From assembly GCF_017357225.1 (NCBI RefSeq), contig NZ_CP071609.1:1-64000 (forward strand): a stretch of 64,000 nt of DNA. Reading direction: 5' to 3'. This document shows, piece after piece, positions 39,217 to 48,238 of this stretch (positions are counted from its first letter, which is position 1; each line of letters opens with the position of its first letter). A program made the position numbers and the translations under genes. The stretch comes from Rhizobium binae (GTDB lineage Bacteria; Pseudomonadota; Alphaproteobacteria; Rhizobiales; Rhizobiaceae). The notes below the pieces were generated by a model. The model ran no database searches, was not told where the DNA came from, and worked only from the letters and a program-made list of their open reading frames with translations.

Positions 39217-40395
39217 CTATTTGACGAACAGTTTTCGCGGGGTCGTCGTCAGAGGCTCATAACCAGTGTCCGAGACCACAAAGCTCTGTGTGATGGTGAT
39301 CCCGACATTGTCGAGCCACAAACCTGGCATCATGTGGAAGACCATGCCGGGCCTGAGGACTGTTTCGTCGCCGTTGCGAATGCTCGCGGTGCGTTCGCCC
39401 GAGGCCGGGGGGAAGCCAATGCCGGTCGGATATCCGATGCGGGACTCCTTCTTAATTCCATGGCGAGCAAGAGCTTGTCTAAAGTCGCTTTCAACCTCCG
39501 AGCAGGTCCTCCCGGGACGGACTGCTTCAAGGCCAACGCTCAGCGCTTCAATCGCTATTTCCGACAGATCTTGAAAGGAGGGTGACGGCTTGCCCACGAC
39601 AATCGTCCGAGCCAGGTTGACCTGGTACCGATGGCGGCATCCCGACAATTCCAGATTGACGACGGTAGACTCTGGAAGACGATCGTCCGTCCAAGCAGCA
39701 TGTGGCGCGATCGAACGCTCGCCAATGCAAAGATCAGGGGGGCAACAGGGATAGTCGCCACCGAATTCTGCCGTCCCCGACACCTGTTGATGATAAATTG
39801 CAGCCGCAATGTCGCATTCACGTACGCCCGCTTCTACCGTGTCGACGACGCGCTTCATGGCGACGTCGGCAAGTTTTCCGGCTTGGCGCATAATAGCAAC
39901 CTCAGCAGGACTTTTCACCAAGCGGATCCAGCCAACGAGAAGATCAGCGTCCACGAACTCCGCATCGGGTAGCGCCCTGGTGAGGTCAACGTGCCCACGG
40001 GCGGGATAGTAGTAACCTCCCATCTCGACCCCGATGCGAGCATTCTCGCCGCCAAGTTCCTTCACGATCTCAGCCATGAAGTAATAAGCTGAGAGCGTCG
40101 CTGATTGAACGTAAGTATCCGGATAGGCTCGAATATTGTCTTCCGCGAGATAGGTGGTCATGCTGGCCGAAACGCGATCCATAAACCGACCAACCCAGAT
40201 AGGTTCGTCGTGATCTTGTGCGACGATCACCATCTGAGGTGTGTAAAAGGAATAGGCATTGTAGCCGGTGAGATAGTTCTGATTAGGCGGTTCAGAGAGA
40301 AGGAGAATGTCTATCCCTCTACGCGCCATTTCCTTCTTCACGGCGGCAAGCCGATTGTGAAACTCACTCAATTCGAAGTGCAGCTCTTTTCGCAT
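39217..40395 (-). CDS. M24-fold hydrolase, EutD-like (copy 3)
   Basis: A 392-residue protein of the same group as copy 2: NQNYLTGYNAYSFYTPQM, PIWVGRFMDR, IAPHAAWTDD, VNLELSGCRHRYQVNLART, GYPTGIGFPP, FHMMPGLW and a final TTPRKLF. Metal ligands of typical M24 peptidases are missing, with Glu again in the first position. AGGAA precedes the ATG at 40395 by about six bases; a start ten codons earlier has no site. The presence of two such enzymes in one operon suggests two related substrates or a heteromeric enzyme. Confidence 0.82.
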   Translation of the reverse strand: MRKELHFELSEFHNRLAAVKKEMARRGIDILLLSEPPNQNYLTGYNAYSFYTPQMVIVAQDHDEPIWVGRFMDRVSASMTTYLAEDNIRAYPDTYVQSATLSAYYFMAEIVKELGGENARIGVEMGGYYYPARGHVDLTRALPDAEFVDADLLVGWIRLVKSPAEVAIMRQAGKLADVAMKRVVDTVEAGVRECDIAAAIYHQQVSGTAEFGGDYPCCPPDLCIGERSIAPHAAWTDDRLPESTVVNLELSGCRHRYQVNLARTIVVGKPSPSFQDLSEIAIEALSVGLEAVRPGRTCSEVESDFRQALARHGIKKESRIGYPTGIGFPPASGERTASIRNGDETVLRPGMVFHMMPGLWLDNVGITITQSFVVSDTGYEPLTTTPRKLFVK

Positions 40396-40421
40396 TGTTG
40401 TTCCTAGCTGCCATTGAAAGA

Positions 40422-40973
40422 TCAAATCGGCCGCTTTGCCATCTCATCGGCAACATGTTCATCGATCGGCGTGTTGAAGGTCATCAAAATGTAGCCGAGC
40501 ACGGAATAGAACCCGACGGTGGCGATTAGATCGAGCACAGCCTGAGTTCCCATTGACGAAGAAATGGCTTGCTCGATTTCGGCTGACAGGCGTGCATTGT
40601 CGAACAGCGTATCGACGGCACGCGCGATCAGTCCGTCCTCGCCGGCCGGCGTCCCGCCCATCGCGCGAATGCGAGCATCGGAAATGCCCAACGCCCGAGC
40701 GCGGCTTACGTGATGGGCCCATTCATAGGCTGAGCCCATCCGATGGGCCGCCCGCAGAATGACAAGTTCCGAGCGGACAGAACCCAACGCGCTGTTTTTG
40801 ACGATATGCTGGCGTAATGGAGCCCATGCCTTCAATAGCGCGGGGTGGTGCGCCATTGTGCGGTAAACATTGAGTGATCCCGCAAAACCTGCCTTCATGT
40901 CATCAATTTCAACGGGCCACTCTTCGTCCGTTATCGGCGGGCAGGACGACACCATCTTGTTCGAAATATTCAT
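40422..40973 (-). CDS. Carboxymuconolactone decarboxylase (CMD)-family protein
   Basis: A 183-residue helical protein with the CMD-domain core RSELVILRAAHRMGSAYEWAHH, followed by RALGISDARIRAM. The redox CxxC found in AhpD-type members is absent, so a peroxidase-helper role is unlikely; the domain more resembles decarboxylase or lactonase-like members. It starts nine bases after the aminotransferase and 26 bases before the next M24 gene, so all are one transcript. The substrate is unknown. Confidence 0.8.
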   Translation of the reverse strand: MNISNKMVSSCPPITDEEWPVEIDDMKAGFAGSLNVYRTMAHHPALLKAWAPLRQHIVKNSALGSVRSELVILRAAHRMGSAYEWAHHVSRARALGISDARIRAMGGTPAGEDGLIARAVDTLFDNARLSAEIEQAISSSMGTQAVLDLIATVGFYSVLGYILMTFNTPIDEHVADEMAKRPI

Positions 40974-40982
40974 CGCACGGAC

Positions 40983-42308
40983 TCAGCTTTCGATCGCGGC
41001 TTTGATAGCTGCCGCTAGCTTGTCTGCGATCATATCGATTTGCTCAGGCTCGACGATGAAGGGAGGAGCCAACAGCACGTGGTCGCCGAGCTTACCATCA
41101 ATTGTGCCGCCCATCGGGTAGCACATCAGGCCCTGTTCCATCGCCTCTTTCTTGATCTTGGCGTGGATTTTGCGCCTCGCGTCGAACGGTTGTTTTGTGT
41201 CCTTGTCGGCGACTATTTCCACACCCCGAAATAGGCCCCTGCCACGGATGTCGCCGACGTATGGCGATTGGCCGAGCGCCGCATCAAGTCCGGCCTGAAG
41301 GCGATCGCCCATTTTGACGACGTTGGCCATGACTTCCGGGCGCCTGAGGATCTCCACGACCTTGTTAGCCGCTGCCGCCGCAATCGGGTGCCCGATGTAG
41401 GTGTGCCCATGCTGGAAGAGACCCGATCCATCCGCAAACGCACGATAGATCTTCTCGGAAAGCAAGACCGCGCCGATTGGTTGGAACCCACCCCCCAAGC
41501 CCTTTGCGAGAGTCACCAGATCAGGGACAATCTGTTCCTGATCGAAGGCGAACATCGTGCCGGTACGACCCATGCCGCACATGACCTCATCTAGGATGAG
41601 CAATATGCCGTACTTGTCGCAGATCTGCCGAACACGTTTGAAGTAGTCCGCGACGGGACCAACTGCGCCGAGGGTCGCGCCGACGACAGGTTCAGCCACG
41701 AAAGCCATAACAGCTTCAGCACCTAACTCGAGGATCTTGTTCTCGAACTCGCAGGCCAGTCGGTTGACATAGGACTCAGGAGTTTCATCCGGCCGCATGT
41801 CCCGATAGGCATAGCAAGGCGACACGTGATGGGTCTCCGGCAAGATGGGCTTGAACTGAGCGCGACGCCATTCGTTTCCACCCGCGGCCAGCGCCCCGAT
41901 GGTGTTGCCATGGTAGCTCTGCCGGCGCGCGATAATATGACGCCGCTGAGGCTGACCGATTTCGACAAAATACTGTCGGGCCATTTTCAGCGCAGCCTCG
42001 ACAGCTTCGGATCCGCCAGACACGAAATAGACATAGTCAAGGCCACTTGGCGCAAGGGCAATAAGCTGCTCAGCGAGTTCCTCAGCCACATCGGTGGTGA
42101 AGAACGACGTGTGAGCATAGGCGATGCGCCCCATTTGCACCTTCATGGCATCGAGAACTTCGGGGTGATTATGTCCAAGGCAGCTGACAGCTGCCCCCCC
42201 TGAGCCGTCGATATATGTGCGCCCTTGACTGTCGGTGACGTGGATGCCCTCCCCGGCGACGGCGCTGGGCAAGGCTGTACCAATGGTTCGATGGAGGATT
42301 TTTGTCAT
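40983..42308 (-). CDS. Class III aminotransferase
   Basis: A 441-residue PLP enzyme of the omega-amino-acid transaminase group. GGAAVSCLGHNHPEV is near residue 40, then LILDEVMCGMGRTG (Asp240), TLAKGLGGG with the PLP Lys269, and HGHTYIGHP. It moves an amino group, often a terminal one, to pyruvate or 2-oxoglutarate. The ATG at 42308 fits the family N-terminus; in-frame starts up to 63 codons earlier would cross the promoter motif at 42384-42399. It heads the operon aminotransferase - CMD - M24 - racemase - M24, divergent from the RpiR regulator. Confidence 0.88.
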   Translation of the reverse strand: MTKILHRTIGTALPSAVAGEGIHVTDSQGRTYIDGSGGAAVSCLGHNHPEVLDAMKVQMGRIAYAHTSFFTTDVAEELAEQLIALAPSGLDYVYFVSGGSEAVEAALKMARQYFVEIGQPQRRHIIARRQSYHGNTIGALAAGGNEWRRAQFKPILPETHHVSPCYAYRDMRPDETPESYVNRLACEFENKILELGAEAVMAFVAEPVVGATLGAVGPVADYFKRVRQICDKYGILLILDEVMCGMGRTGTMFAFDQEQIVPDLVTLAKGLGGGFQPIGAVLLSEKIYRAFADGSGLFQHGHTYIGHPIAAAAANKVVEILRRPEVMANVVKMGDRLQAGLDAALGQSPYVGDIRGRGLFRGVEIVADKDTKQPFDARRKIHAKIKKEAMEQGLMCYPMGGTIDGKLGDHVLLAPPFIVEPEQIDMIADKLAAAIKAAIES

Positions 42309-42383
42309 AACAAACTCGAGCTGATCATGGCCGGCGTACCAGCGCTTCTGAATGCCCATTGATTGCCAGTTTTCACGAGTCAA

Positions 42384-42425
42384 TGCAACAACTGTTTTAC
42401 AAATGCCATTTATGATGCATTTGTT
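42384..42425. promoter_or_regulatory. Shared operator-like motif, site 1 (aminotransferase operon / rpiR gene)
   Basis: TGCAACAACTGTTTTA at 42384-42399 has an AACA..TGTT dyad. Thirteen bases on lies TGATGCATTTGTT at 42413-42425. The pair sits 76 bases before the aminotransferase start and about 100 bases before the divergent RpiR gene. Close copies occur at 48016, 52003 and 59181. The likely binder is the adjacent RpiR protein; this is inferred from position. Confidence 0.6.
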
Positions 42426-42523
42426 CTCATTCAACTTGGAGAGGAGACAACGCCTGCTCGCCATATGCTGTTTGACTTCCAAACCCGTTGGAGACATGGT
42501 CCGCTTGGTTCATCATAGTCATT

Positions 42524-43417
42524 GTGAGGCAAACGTTGCAAAAGGGTCCCCTCCACTCGCACATCATCGAACGGTTCGACGACATGTCCGAGCAGTTGCA
42601 ACAAGCAGCTCGCCATATCCTCGAGCATCCACAAGAGGTCGCGCTCGTCTCGATGCGCGAGCTCGCGCGCAATGCGGGTGTGCAGCCCTCGACCATGACG
42701 CGCCTTGCGAAATTTCTTGGCTTTCCGGGTTATGAAGACTTCCGTGTTCAACATGCTGACGTCATCCGCGTTAATGCAGACGGTTTTGCAGCGCGCGCGA
42801 TGCAAAGAGACGAAGCTGGAGCGAATGATGAGGGCCTCGCCCACCGGATGCTCCAGAGCATTTCAGCGCAGATTGCGCGACTATGTGAGCCGGAAACGCT
42901 TTCAAGACTGAACGAGATGGCTGAGCGTTTGGCCACAGCCCGAAGAGTTTATGTGCTTGGCCTGCGCTCCTGCCATTCGGTCGCCTGGCACTTTCATTAC
43001 GTGATGACGCTGTTAGGCGATAAGACCGTCCATTTGGACGGTCCTGCCGGCACGGGTGGCGACGCGCTTATTCGCGCCACCACTGATGATGTTCTCCTTG
43101 CCGTTTCAATAAATCCATACTCACGCTATACGCTTGAAGTCGCGGAAGCCGCCGTTGAGAAAGGTGTGAGTGTACTCGCGATAACGGACAGCGAGGTTTC
43201 GCCATTGGTTACGATTGCCGAGCATGCAGTCCTTTTTCCAACCGAGAGCCACACGTTCTTCCACACATTGACGCCGGCCTTGGCAATTTCGGAGGTGCTG
43301 TGCGGACTTCTGGCAAGCCACGATCGAAAGGGCGCGCTGAAGGAGCTCAAGCGGGTCGACAGCTATCTCTCTTCGATGAATACCTACTCCGCATCTATAC
43401 CGCGTCGAAAAATCTGA
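42524..43417 (+). CDS. MurR/RpiR-family transcriptional regulator
   Basis: About 297 residues. There is an N-terminal RpiR helix-turn-helix (ARHILEHPQEVALVSMRELA, then VQPSTMTRLAKFLGFPGYED) and a C-terminal SIS domain (RRVYVLGLRSCHSVAWHFHY, DDVLLAVSINPYSRYTLEVA). The GTG at 42524 matches the usual family N-terminus (RQTLQKGPLHSHI), although no strong ribosome site is seen. It diverges from the aminotransferase/M24 operon and converges on the polyamine-type transporter. Shared motifs upstream of four local transcription units make it the best candidate controller of the 37-60 kb region. Confidence 0.88.
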   Translation: MRQTLQKGPLHSHIIERFDDMSEQLQQAARHILEHPQEVALVSMRELARNAGVQPSTMTRLAKFLGFPGYEDFRVQHADVIRVNADGFAARAMQRDEAGANDEGLAHRMLQSISAQIARLCEPETLSRLNEMAERLATARRVYVLGLRSCHSVAWHFHYVMTLLGDKTVHLDGPAGTGGDALIRATTDDVLLAVSINPYSRYTLEVAEAAVEKGVSVLAITDSEVSPLVTIAEHAVLFPTESHTFFHTLTPALAISEVLCGLLASHDRKGALKELKRVDSYLSSMNTYSASIPRRKI

Positions 43418-43583
43418 AGGGGCTGATAGACCACCAACGTGCGGGCGTCACTTCATACCGCTGTCTGAATTTCGGAATTTCTCACTTCGATACCGCGCTG
43501 GACGCTAGGCCGACTTCGGCAAGATCGACAATGACGGTTTGCCTGATAACGTCATGATAATAAACCGGCGGGCGAGGGAGAAT

Positions 43584-43612
43584 GCCAGCCCTGGTTTTGA
43601 ACCAGGACTGGC
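43584..43612. terminator. Hairpin between convergent genes
   Basis: GCCAG-C-CCTGGTT at 43584-43596 pairs with AACCAGG-A-CTGGC at 43600-43612, giving a 12-bp stem with one mismatch and a 3-base loop. It lies between the RpiR gene (forward) and the fused permease gene (reverse), where a two-way terminator is expected. No T-run is present. Confidence 0.5.
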
Positions 43613-43620
43613 CAGCGAAC

Positions 43621-45393
43621 TTAAGCCGGGTTCGCAGTAGCGTTTTGCAGGGAGCTCCGTCCTCGCCACAGGGTGAAATATAGAGCCACCAGCCAAACAA
43701 TAGGCAGCAAGGTGAGCAAGGATCCCACTGCGGCAATCGTTGGATCGACCTGCTGCTTCAAATTTTCGAGCATCTTCAGGGGCAACGTCGGTATCGCATA
43801 GCCGCTGACAAACGATGTAATGATGACCTCATCGAAAGAAGCCAGAAAGGCAAACAGCGCCCCGCCGATTATACCAGAGCGGATCAGAGGAAATGTCACG
43901 CGCATAAAGGTCCGCGTCGGCCCGGCACGCATGCTCATTGCAGCCTGTTCAAGTCTTCTGTCAAACCCGGAAAGAGTCGCGAGGACAATCACTACGACAT
44001 AACCAATCGCACCGATGATATGGCCTAAGATGATGCCAGTGCTGGTTCCTACCAAACCGATTCTTGCCAAGCCGAGATAGACAGCGACGCCCACCACAAT
44101 GATCGGAAATGTGATTGGTGTGAGAATAACCATTGTCATGCTTGAACGGAAACTTGGGGAGCAGCGGCTCAGGCCGAAAGCTGCCGTTGTACCAGCTATC
44201 GCTGAAGCGACGCTGACTATCAGCCCGAATTTGAAGCTGTTCCACAGAGCACCAGTCCACGTCGGGTCTTGGAAGAACGAGTAATACCACCGCAGAGACC
44301 ATGTTTTCGGCGGGAACTCGAGAAACTCGCCCGGACTAAAGGAGATGACGATGACGATCAGGCCGGGCGCCAGCAGAAAGAACAATACAAGTGCAAGGAA
44401 CGATGCTCCGATAACCTTTGCCCACTTGGTATCCCTGCGACTTTTATAAAGCTTCGCTCCCCAGCTGCGAGCACGAATCGGTGTTGCAACCTCGCCAAGA
44501 TAGCGGCGTACCTTGGAAAACGATAGCCGGCGGTTCGACTTAATCTTCTGCTCCACGGACCCAGCTTGACCGTGTGCGCTGGCGAGATTTACACCCGCCG
44601 TAGAGAGAACCAGGAGCGCCATAGCAAGAAGTATGAAGGCAGCAGCGGCAGTTGGCGCGATGTCCAATGACGTCGTGAGCTGCGAATTGATAAGAGTAGA
44701 CAGCATGGTGTCGCCGAGGCCACCCAACGCCTGCGGCGTGATGTAAAATCCGAGGCAGACAACAAAAACGAGTATGCATCCGCTTCGAATACCCGGGACG
44801 CTAAGCGGAAGAAACACACGCAAGAACGCTGTGAAAGGCTTTGCGCCCATGCTGCGGGCCGCCTCCATAAGAGATTTGTCGATGTTCACCATCACGCTAA
44901 GCAATGGCAAGATCATCATGGGCAGCATGATATGCACCATCCCGACATAGACCGCGAAACGGTTGTAAATGAGGGTAAGTGGTCGGTCGATGAAACCAAG
45001 GTTGAGCAACAAGCTATTGATAAGCCCATTGTCTCCCAACACAACTGTCCACGCGTACGTCCGCACTAGAGCGCTCGTCAACCAAGGCAAGAACACCATG
45101 ACCACAAGAACAGGCCGCGCCCGGCCCGCATTGGCAATCAGATAAGCTATGGGATAACCGATCAGCAGGCAGATTGCAGTGGCGACCAGACTAATCTTGA
45201 GCGTCTGAATTAGAATTAAGACGTAAGACTTCTTCTCAAAGAACCCCACATAGTTAGCCAACGAGAACTCTGGCGCGTTGAGACTGGTCAGGAATAGCAG
45301 GATCATAGGTATGCCGAATACAGCGAACATGACCCCGAAGGCGGGCACCGTCAGCAGAATCGGGCTTGAGACCAATCGTCGTATCATTGTCAT
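43621..45393 (-). CDS. ABC transporter permease, PotB-PotC-type fusion
   Basis: A 590-residue protein holding two complete permease modules. The first (residues about 1-275) has the loop SLMEAARSMGAKPFTAFLRV and the second (about 325-580) has RLEQAAMSMRAGPTRTFMRV, each with six or so membrane spans. They are joined by a charged linker near 285-320. In most spermidine/putrescine-type systems these are two proteins, PotB and PotC. GAGGGAT lies six bases before the ATG. It is the last gene of the transporter operon after the binding protein and ATPase, and would form a whole channel by itself. Confidence 0.88.
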   Translation of the reverse strand: MTMIRRLVSSPILLTVPAFGVMFAVFGIPMILLFLTSLNAPEFSLANYVGFFEKKSYVLILIQTLKISLVATAICLLIGYPIAYLIANAGRARPVLVVMVFLPWLTSALVRTYAWTVVLGDNGLINSLLLNLGFIDRPLTLIYNRFAVYVGMVHIMLPMMILPLLSVMVNIDKSLMEAARSMGAKPFTAFLRVFLPLSVPGIRSGCILVFVVCLGFYITPQALGGLGDTMLSTLINSQLTTSLDIAPTAAAAFILLAMALLVLSTAGVNLASAHGQAGSVEQKIKSNRRLSFSKVRRYLGEVATPIRARSWGAKLYKSRRDTKWAKVIGASFLALVLFFLLAPGLIVIVISFSPGEFLEFPPKTWSLRWYYSFFQDPTWTGALWNSFKFGLIVSVASAIAGTTAAFGLSRCSPSFRSSMTMVILTPITFPIIVVGVAVYLGLARIGLVGTSTGIILGHIIGAIGYVVVIVLATLSGFDRRLEQAAMSMRAGPTRTFMRVTFPLIRSGIIGGALFAFLASFDEVIITSFVSGYAIPTLPLKMLENLKQQVDPTIAAVGSLLTLLPIVWLVALYFTLWRGRSSLQNATANPA

Positions 45394-45409
45394 TGGTGAT
45401 CCCTCGGGT

Positions 45410-46504
45410 TTACGCGGTTACAAACCGAACGTCTGATCGCAGCCAGTCGAGGCGAACCTCGTCGCCTGCCCCGAACACATCTTGCCCGGAGGCAACATGT
45501 TCGCGAGCGATCAGAACTGTATCGCCAACACGTACCCTGTATTTTCTTAAGGGACCGGCATAGATCATATCTTCTATGACTCCCGCGGCGGATTGCCTGC
45601 GCTCCGCATCACTGCGCCGCGGGCCATTCGGCGCAGTGACGCAGATGCGCTCGGGCCGGAGCATCGCGACCATTCCGGTCGAGGGCACGATATCGGATTG
45701 AACTTTGAAATCTGCGCCGTCGAAAATGTTGGCCTCGCCCAAAAAGTTTGCGACAAAACGCGTCTCCGGACGGTCGTATAGAGCTTCAGGTGTGTCAATC
45801 TGCTCGATCTGCCCAGATCTCATCACGACGATTCGATCAGACAGGGTCAGCGCTTCTTCTTGGTCATGGGTAACGCAGATGGTTGTCTTCCCAAATTCCC
45901 GGTGAAGATCCTTGATTTCGATCTGCATCTGCTCGCGAAGGTTTCGGTCAAGTGCGCCAAGCGGTTCGTCGAGCAGGAGGATAGGCGGATCCGCAATCAA
46001 GGCGCGCGCAAGGGCTACGCGCTGTTGCTGACCGCCACTCAATTGCGACGGCATCCGACCGCCGAATTCGCTTAGGCGCACGCGCTCAAGCATCCGGCTA
46101 ACGCGCTTCGCTCTCTCCGCACCATTGACGCCGCGCATTTCAAGAGGAAACTCAAGGTTTCGGGCGACGGTGAGGTGCGGGAAAAGTGCGTAACTCTGGA
46201 ATACGATTCCCTGATCGCGTCGATAGGAAGGAACTTCCGAAACTGATTTCCCGGCGATGAGGATATCTCCTTCGCTCGGAGTGGTGAACCCGGCAAGCAG
46301 CATCAACGCTGTCGTTTTTCCCGACCCACTCGGCCCTAGTATAGTTAAGAACTCACCGCGAGACACAGAAAGGGAGATATCTTTGACCGCAGCAATAGGC
46401 CCATACAACTTAGTGACATTGCGGAACTCAATCTGGGCGGGAACTGGGGCTTTCTCCAACACTTCGTCCTCGGTGGGAAGGTAACTTTTCATTTTCAAAG
46501 TCAT
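45410..46504 (-). CDS. ABC transporter ATP-binding protein, PotA-like
   Basis: A 364-residue ATPase with Walker A GPSGSGKTT, Q-loop FQSYALFPHLTV, signature LSGGQQQRVALARAL, Walker B LLLDEPLGALD, and a C-terminal TOBE-type domain after residue 280. It drives the fused permease encoded 16 bases downstream. GGAG lies eight bases before the ATG. Gene order and domain form match spermidine/putrescine-type importers, which also carry opines and other amines. Confidence 0.92.
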   Translation of the reverse strand: MTLKMKSYLPTEDEVLEKAPVPAQIEFRNVTKLYGPIAAVKDISLSVSRGEFLTILGPSGSGKTTALMLLAGFTTPSEGDILIAGKSVSEVPSYRRDQGIVFQSYALFPHLTVARNLEFPLEMRGVNGAERAKRVSRMLERVRLSEFGGRMPSQLSGGQQQRVALARALIADPPILLLDEPLGALDRNLREQMQIEIKDLHREFGKTTICVTHDQEEALTLSDRIVVMRSGQIEQIDTPEALYDRPETRFVANFLGEANIFDGADFKVQSDIVPSTGMVAMLRPERICVTAPNGPRRSDAERRQSAAGVIEDMIYAGPLRKYRVRVGDTVLIAREHVASGQDVFGAGDEVRLDWLRSDVRFVTA

Positions 46505-46632
46505 TTCGAATACTCCGTTAGGACCACGCGCCCAAGACGCGTAGTCCCAAAAGGCCGGTCAGCGGGATATCTGAGCCAGGAATGGGCCGGTTTGATCAGC
46601 GCCGCCGATACATTCGTTGGCACGAGTTGGAC

Positions 46633-47736
46633 TTACTGAAGTATCCACTCGTTCCAACGCTCGACAAGCCGATCCTTATTTGGTTTTCCATCTGGTCCGG
46701 CGTCTGCGTACCACTTGGCATCCAGAGCGAAGCTGGTGGCAGCATAATCTGGATGCGACGCAAGCTTTCGCGCAACATTGTCAGGTATGGTTTTGTATGC
46801 ATTCTTGTTGGTCGGAGCTTGCGCGATCAGTTCAGCGAAAGCCGCCTGCCTGTCTGCACGGCCAGTGATCTCGAGGAACCTTTGAGCGTTTTGCGCGTTC
46901 GGGCTGCCCTTCGGAATGCACCAATAGTCTGTCGTCAGCTTGGCCTGGTTCCGGTTGATCTCAATTGGGCCGCCCTCATCGATAAGGGACAGTGCCCGGC
47001 CGTCATAGGATTGCACAACGTCGGCAACATTGTCCCGCATAATCTGGAGGATCTCCGATCCGCCTGTCCACCACTTGCGAATGTGCGGCTTGATCTTGTC
47101 GAGACTCGCGAAAACTCGATCAATGTCCAGCGGATACAGTTTATCCATAGGAACGCCGTCGGCCAGCAGGGCCTCCTCCCAGGGGCCGGTTCCATATTCT
47201 CCGGTGAACAGAGACCGGACGCCAGGGAATTTTTCCACATCCCAGAACTCGGCCCATGACGTCGGACGCGATTTCCCTGCGGGGAACTTCTTCGTGTTCC
47301 ACACCATGTTGAACGAATAGACGTAGGAGGCGAAACCGCTCGGTTGTTTTGCGAAGTCAGCGATAGCTTCCAAGTCGTCTTTTTGCCAACCGGAATAATC
47401 GATCGTCTCGAGGTATCCTTTCGCGCTTAGAGGATGCACGTGCGTTTGGCCCATATTAACGATATCGGTTGAAACGTTCTTGGTATCCACCATCATCGCG
47501 ATCTGCGTCGATGTGAAATCCGCCAACACAGGTGTGACTTTGACGCCAGTCTCCTCCTCGAAAGGCTTTACATAAGCCTTCATCACCGCGTCGCCCCAAT
47601 TGCCGCCGCTCATGTTGACTTTCAATTCGCCAGTGGACGCCGCCCGCGCGCGACCGGTTGCGGACGACAACGCTCCCACCGCTATGACGGATGATGTCGC
47701 CTGCATGAAGCGCCTGCGATTTATTAGAAAGCTCAT
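46633..47736 (-). CDS. ABC transporter substrate-binding protein, PotD-like
   Basis: A 367-residue binding protein with a twin-arginine signal (NRRRFMQA) and probable cleavage after RARA. The mature part shows the spermidine/putrescine-type pattern VNMSGGNWGDAVMKAYVKPF, STDIVNMGQTHVHPLSAKGY, and DVVQSYDGRALSLID. The ATG at 47736 has GGGAGAAC upstream; earlier in-frame starts are inside a long leader and are rejected. An operator-like motif lies 280 bases upstream. The ligand is probably a small cationic or amide compound; it cannot be named from sequence. Confidence 0.88.
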   Translation of the reverse strand: MSFLINRRRFMQATSSVIAVGALSSATGRARAASTGELKVNMSGGNWGDAVMKAYVKPFEEETGVKVTPVLADFTSTQIAMMVDTKNVSTDIVNMGQTHVHPLSAKGYLETIDYSGWQKDDLEAIADFAKQPSGFASYVYSFNMVWNTKKFPAGKSRPTSWAEFWDVEKFPGVRSLFTGEYGTGPWEEALLADGVPMDKLYPLDIDRVFASLDKIKPHIRKWWTGGSEILQIMRDNVADVVQSYDGRALSLIDEGGPIEINRNQAKLTTDYWCIPKGSPNAQNAQRFLEITGRADRQAAFAELIAQAPTNKNAYKTIPDNVARKLASHPDYAATSFALDAKWYADAGPDGKPNKDRLVERWNEWILQ

Positions 47737-48238
47737 TTTCGTTCTCCCTCTGTTGCTCCCCTTGCTCATTGACGCAAGCGGATTCCAATCGCCGAAGGCA
47801 TCAGCGCCGCTACACAAGATCATGCCACTGACAACTCGCCCGCAGGAAACCTGCGCCTGCCTGGTGCCGTCGGCTGTGGTGCGTAGAAGCGGCCGGATCC
47901 TTCCCTTTCGACAACCGGCGTGGCGAGCACCCGGCGGCCTGATGCCAAACGTTGAGCGTCCGATTTCTTGTTGAAGCAGGCGCTTTATCAATGCCTAACG
48001 CAATACGGTGACAATTGCAACAAATGTTTTAAGTCTGATAATATGCATCAAGCGTATTATTGAATGGTCTCATCAGGACGTGTAATTGGCTTCAATTTGT
48101 CGCTGGTTTGACGGGCTGATTGGTGCTGGCTGCACGCAGAAATTGAGGGACGAAAATTGGCAAGAAGGCCTCTGATAGCTTTGTATGCGAGATAGACAGT
48201 CGCAGAGGCCGTCTGAATGCAGTTACTGCTTGACTGGA
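47737..48238. other. 500-base leader region of the PotD-type operon
   Basis: No intact gene is seen here. The region contains the operator-like motif at 48016-48031 and an AT-rich block around 48000-48070, so it is most likely the promoter and a long 5' leader of the transporter operon. The stretch 47740-47990 is open in the transporter frame but looks like leader, not protein. Confidence 0.45.
48016..48048. promoter_or_regulatory. Shared operator-like motif, site 2 (PotD operon)
   Basis: TGCAACAAATGTTTTA at 48016-48031 differs from site 1 at one base. ATGCAT follows at 48043-48048, in the position of the second element of site 1. It lies 280 bases before the binding-protein start. An RpiR-controlled promoter is inferred. 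Confidence 0.6.

Noticed and set aside
37145..42308. Standard ectoine/hydroxyectoine catabolic cluster
   Set aside because: M24 proteins like ectoine hydrolase are present, but no eutB/eutC-type dehydratase and cyclodeaminase, no eutE-type deacetylase and no ectoine importer are seen nearby.
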